This document shows positions 5,049 to 7,808 of a stretch of 7,808 bases of DNA, piece by piece (the stretch's first letter is position 1; every line of letters begins with the position of its first letter). A model generated the notes under the pieces. The model was not told where the DNA came from and searched no databases. It was given only the letters and a program-made list of their open reading frames with translations. Position numbers and translations under genes: made by a program. The stretch is from NCBI GenBank assembly GCA_964484305.1, contig CAZAEI010000038.1, positions 1 to 7,808 on the forward strand, given 5' to 3'. This DNA comes from DAOVFN01 sp964484305. Lineage in GTDB: Archaea; Aenigmatarchaeota; Aenigmatarchaeia; QMZP01.

Positions 5049-7808
5049 ATGAAAGTTAAGTGGAATTCCATCTCGTTACTCATAGTATTTGTTGTTGTCC
5101 TTGCCACAGCCAGGTGCGCCGGGGCAGCCTTGGAATGCGAGGCGAGGTCAGGCTCCTGCCTGTCTGGCTATACCAACATGTTCCAGCTGCAGCAGAGTGA
5201 CAATTCACATGCCTCCTCAGATAACTCCTATCCGATTAAGATATGCTGCAGGTATGTGAGTCCTAGTATCTCAATATCAGGTTCATGCTCCGGAACCTGT
5301 GATGTCATGCTGAGGCTATCTGCTCCTAACAATGCGCATGCAGAGAAAAACACCATGACGACTTCGGGTTACAGTGATATATGTATAGGGAGCAGTGATT
5401 CTCGCGTTTACAATGTAGATTGCAACTACAGGGCTGGCAGCTGCGACTCTGGTTATGCATGTGTGGCCAAGATATCCGGGGATATCAATGCACACCTTTC
5501 TGACTGCAGCCAGTCAAACGGTTATGAGAGTGTTTGCTGCAAGGCAGATGCTGACATCACAGCGCCCACGACAACAATAGACCCTGACGGCCAGGCATGG
5601 ACAACCAATGACGTTGATTTCACCCTGACCTGCGACGATGACCCTGTAGGATGCCAGACAACATACTACAAGATTATAGATGACGGACAACCCTGCGGAA
5701 CAACTGGATACTCATCCGGGAATTCTGGCACGGTTTCGTGTGCTTCGGGTTCGGCCTGTGAGAAGAGGGTGTGCTACTATAGCGTTGACAACGGGGGAAA
5801 CACTGAGACGACAGAAACCAGCAACGTTTTCCATATAGATAAAGAGGAACCGACAACGACACCAGTAGTTACGTCGGGTACGGCCGGAAGTAATAACTGG
5901 TGGCTGTCCGATGTGGATATAACGCTTGGATGCTATGATGGCTCTGGCTCCGGGTGCGACGAGACGTGGCATTGCATAGACCAGTCAGATTCTTGCGGGC
6001 CGAACATACTGAGTGCATCGCTGACTGTTACAAACGAGGGGACAAACTATGTCAGGTTCTATTCAACAGACATGATAGGCAATACGGAGTTAGTGAAGTC
6101 ATTTGAGGTTAAGATTGACAAGACGCCCCCGGAAACGTCTGCATCTGCCTTGGGTACAGTGGGGAGCAATGGGTGGTACATATCAGATGTTCTCATAACT
6201 CTTTCATGCACTGATGCTGTTTCAGGTTGTAACGAAATGGTGGATACTAATTACTGCATAGACCAGTCCAATTCGTGCACCCCGAACACGCCCTATTCGG
6301 GCCAGTTTATTATGACAGCCGAGGGGACAAACTATGTCAGGTTCAGTTCTGTTGACAGAGCAGGCAATCAGGAATCACCAAATTCCTTGGAGGTCAGGAT
6401 TGACAAGCAAGCTCCAACAGCCTGGGTAGACCCCCTGCCGGAGTGGACAAATTCCACTGACGGTTCTGGGAACGTGTATTTTCAGGTCGCATGGGGCGGC
6501 GATGACGGAACCGGCTCTGGGGTAGCGTCCTATGAGGTGCAGTACAGGATACTTGACAGGGCATCAGGGACCTATGTCAACAATCACTGCGGGGGCAGTG
6601 CCTGGTGCCCTTGGCATTCAGATACAGCCTCTGGAACCAAGGTGTTCGGTCCCATTGCGCCAGTGATTGTGAGCAACTTCAACAACCACTCATTCCTCTT
6701 CAGGATAAGGGCCACTGACAATGCAGGGAACACACGGCCGTATGATGATGCAGGGCCCTATTCCAGTACAAGCATAGACGTGGTGGCCCCTGTCTGCACT
6801 GTGGAGGATCTTCCTGATTGGCAGGCAACCAACACCTTCAATGTCATCTTCAATGCGGTTGAAGGCGAGTCCAGCATGGCCAGGTTCGAAGGCCTTGTAA
6901 GGGGCCCCTACGGCACGGGCGGATGGAGAGACATCTCTGATAACTGCATCAACCTGACTCCCATGGATGATGCGGATACTGTCACCCTCGAGTGCACGCT
7001 CAATCTAGGGGAATGGGAGTTCGGATGCAGGGGAACTGACCATTCAGGCAACACCGGGATATGGTCCCCGGTGGAGAACACGACCGTGGATACGAACGAG
7101 GCCGTTGTCCATATAACAGAGCCTGACTCTGAGTGGTGGTGCCTGGATGAGCTCACCCTCTCATGGTATACCACTGCCTCGGATGTAGACCACTATGATA
7201 TATATTATTACAACACAGCATGGCCGGACTCGTTAGACCCCCTGGGGTGGCAGCACTGGAACACATATTCCTCCTCTGTCACAAGCACGACATTCGGGGC
7301 AGGAGGAACGCCCCCTGTTAATCTTGTGGAGGGCCAGACCTATTATGTAAATGTTACCTCCACAGACTATGCCGGAAACCAGGATTCGGATTATGTTAAT
7401 CTGACCATAGACAGGACACCGCCTGTCATATACATCAATGTAACTGACCAGGACGGGAACCCTATACCATCAGAATGGATACCATCTGGTTCGGGGGTGG
7501 AACTCATAAATATCACTTCAAATGCATCTGATGAGCTATCCGGAATCTTGAACAACACCATAGAATACATGGTCTACGGAGAAGCCCCGTACCATAAGTG
7601 GCTGGAATGCGGAGAGGGGCCGTCCCCTGGCTACAGCGTGTGCAGCACCGCAGGTTCCAATCCGTCCAGCTGGGAAGATATTACATATAATGACAGGACA
7701 TCGGCGAGGTACAGGATATTGACAAAGGACAGGGCAGGCAACGAGAACATTACCAGTTACTACTTCACTGTCTCGCACCCCCTGGCAAATTTCGGAAGCA
7801 CCAGTCTC
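5049..7808 (+). CDS. Giant Cys-rich, Ig/FN3-module cell-surface protein, 3' end outside window (920+ aa)
   Basis: The frame is open from ATG 5049 to the window edge without a stop, so the protein is partial. Residues 1-27 form a Sec signal peptide (basic start MKVK, hydrophobic 8-19, likely cleavage near AGA|A). Residues 30-165 are a domain with 13 cysteines and three repeats ending in Cys. Residues 172-265, 266-358 and 359-453 are three Ig-like modules of about 94 residues with four to six cysteines each, ending in I-D-K and carrying the D-x2-GN motif of bacterial-type Ig/OmpL47-like surface repeats. Residues 454-579 (F-R-I-R-A-T-D-N-A-G-N), 580-682, 683-788 and 789-920 are FN3/Ig-like modules with the same xDxAGN and IDRTPP joints. 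There are 11 N-x-S/T sequons, all after residue 467. It is predicted to be exported as an adhesin, S-layer-associated or filament-like protein; the ligand is unknown. The membrane anchor, if any, lies beyond the window. Confidence 0.9.
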   Translation, partial: MKVKWNSISLLIVFVVVLATARCAGAALECEARSGSCLSGYTNMFQLQQSDNSHASSDNSYPIKICCRYVSPSISISGSCSGTCDVMLRLSAPNNAHAEKNTMTTSGYSDICIGSSDSRVYNVDCNYRAGSCDSGYACVAKISGDINAHLSDCSQSNGYESVCCKADADITAPTTTIDPDGQAWTTNDVDFTLTCDDDPVGCQTTYYKIIDDGQPCGTTGYSSGNSGTVSCASGSACEKRVCYYSVDNGGNTETTETSNVFHIDKEEPTTTPVVTSGTAGSNNWWLSDVDITLGCYDGSGSGCDETWHCIDQSDSCGPNILSASLTVTNEGTNYVRFYSTDMIGNTELVKSFEVKIDKTPPETSASALGTVGSNGWYISDVLITLSCTDAVSGCNEMVDTNYCIDQSNSCTPNTPYSGQFIMTAEGTNYVRFSSVDRAGNQESPNSLEVRIDKQAPTAWVDPLPEWTNSTDGSGNVYFQVAWGGDDGTGSGVASYEVQYRILDRASGTYVNNHCGGSAWCPWHSDTASGTKVFGPIAPVIVSNFNNHSFLFRIRATDNAGNTRPYDDAGPYSSTSIDVVAPVCTVEDLPDWQATNTFNVIFNAVEGESSMARFEGLVRGPYGTGGWRDISDNCINLTPMDDADTVTLECTLNLGEWEFGCRGTDHSGNTGIWSPVENTTVDTNEAVVHITEPDSEWWCLDELTLSWYTTASDVDHYDIYYYNTAWPDSLDPLGWQHWNTYSSSVTSTTFGAGGTPPVNLVEGQTYYVNVTSTDYAGNQDSDYVNLTIDRTPPVIYINVTDQDGNPIPSEWIPSGSGVELINITSNASDELSGILNNTIEYMVYGEAPYHKWLECGEGPSPGYSVCSTAGSNPSSWEDITYNDRTSARYRILTKDRAGNENITSYYFTVSHPLANFGSTSL
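5181..5543 (+). repeat. Triple N-(A/S)-H repeat domain in the large surface protein
   Basis: Residues 45-165 contain three diverged copies of one pattern: a beta strand, then N-(A/S)-H, 4-15 polar residues, an aromatic Tyr and a Cys-ending strand. The copies are FQLQQSDNSHAS…YPIKICC (45-67), LRLSAPNNAHAE…YSDICI (88-113) and AKISGDINAHLS…YESVCCK (140-165). The histidines are H54, H97 and H149. Copies 1 and 3 end in CC and copy 2 in a single C. Thirteen cysteines from C30 to C164 could form up to six disulfides. I recall similar NAH/CC domains at the start of large surface proteins in uncultivated archaea, but could not search for it. Confidence 0.65.
5844..6407 (+). repeat. Two tandem near-identical Ig-like modules
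   Basis: Modules 2 and 3 (residues 266-358 and 359-453) are recent duplicates. The DNA 6036-6059 is identical over 24 bases to 6321-6344 (encoding EGTNYVRF), and 5973-5986 equals 6255-6268 (encoding CIDQS). The offset is 282-285 bases, about 94 residues. Each has four cysteines at equivalent places. The preceding module (172-265) is more diverged and has six cysteines. Confidence 0.8.

Noticed and set aside
5109..5119. C23 of the large surface protein as a lipoprotein cysteine
   Set aside because: The preceding residues ATAR do not fit a lipobox, which needs a small residue directly before Cys; an ordinary signal peptide fits better.

Overview
The window looks archaeal. Three genes have A/T-rich TATA-like boxes whose centres lie about 26 bases upstream of the start codon, with no Shine-Dalgarno sequence in between, which fits leaderless transcription. 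Other genes carry GGGGTGA/GGAGGGTGA ribosome sites. Arginine is mostly AGG and isoleucine often ATA. The PAP2, VTT/DedA and thioredoxin-reductase-like proteins sit next to secreted proteins of unknown function and a very large Cys-rich surface protein built of Ig-like modules. That mix suggests an uncultivated archaeon, possibly of the DPANN type, but no marker gene here fixes the lineage.

Bases 1-1480 hold a leftward operon of three unrecognised genes (30, 171 and 264 codons) that are almost touching. It is lower in G+C than its neighbours and is driven by a clear BRE/TATA promoter with a 7+7 bp inverted repeat at the predicted transcription start. It could be an accessory or viral unit, but nothing here proves that. 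Bases 1501-2102 encode a membrane PAP2 phosphatase (leftward) with a four-cysteine loop. A symmetric TATA element separates it from a rightward gene for a pilin-like, N-terminally anchored protein (2162-2875). This is followed by a small secreted protein (2918-3442) and a thioredoxin-reductase-like flavoprotein (3495-4403). A VTT/DedA-family membrane protein (4429-4938) converges on the reductase gene, with a hairpin plus T-run between them.

From 5049 to the right edge runs one uninterrupted reading frame of 920 codons, truncated by the window. It encodes a signal peptide, a Cys-rich domain with three N-(A/S)-H repeats, three Cys-rich Ig-like modules, then FN3/Ig-like modules rich in N-glycosylation sequons. 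All 28 cysteines of the first 453 residues lie in a part with no sequon, while all 11 sequons lie in residues 454-920.

Most genes from 1501 onward are predicted to act at or outside the membrane. A speculative link is that the PAP2 and VTT proteins recycle the polyprenyl-phosphate carrier used in glycosylation of surface proteins such as the large one here. The intergenic stretches are short, no stretch above 300 bases lacks a gene, and I saw no tRNA, rRNA, CRISPR array or insertion sequence.
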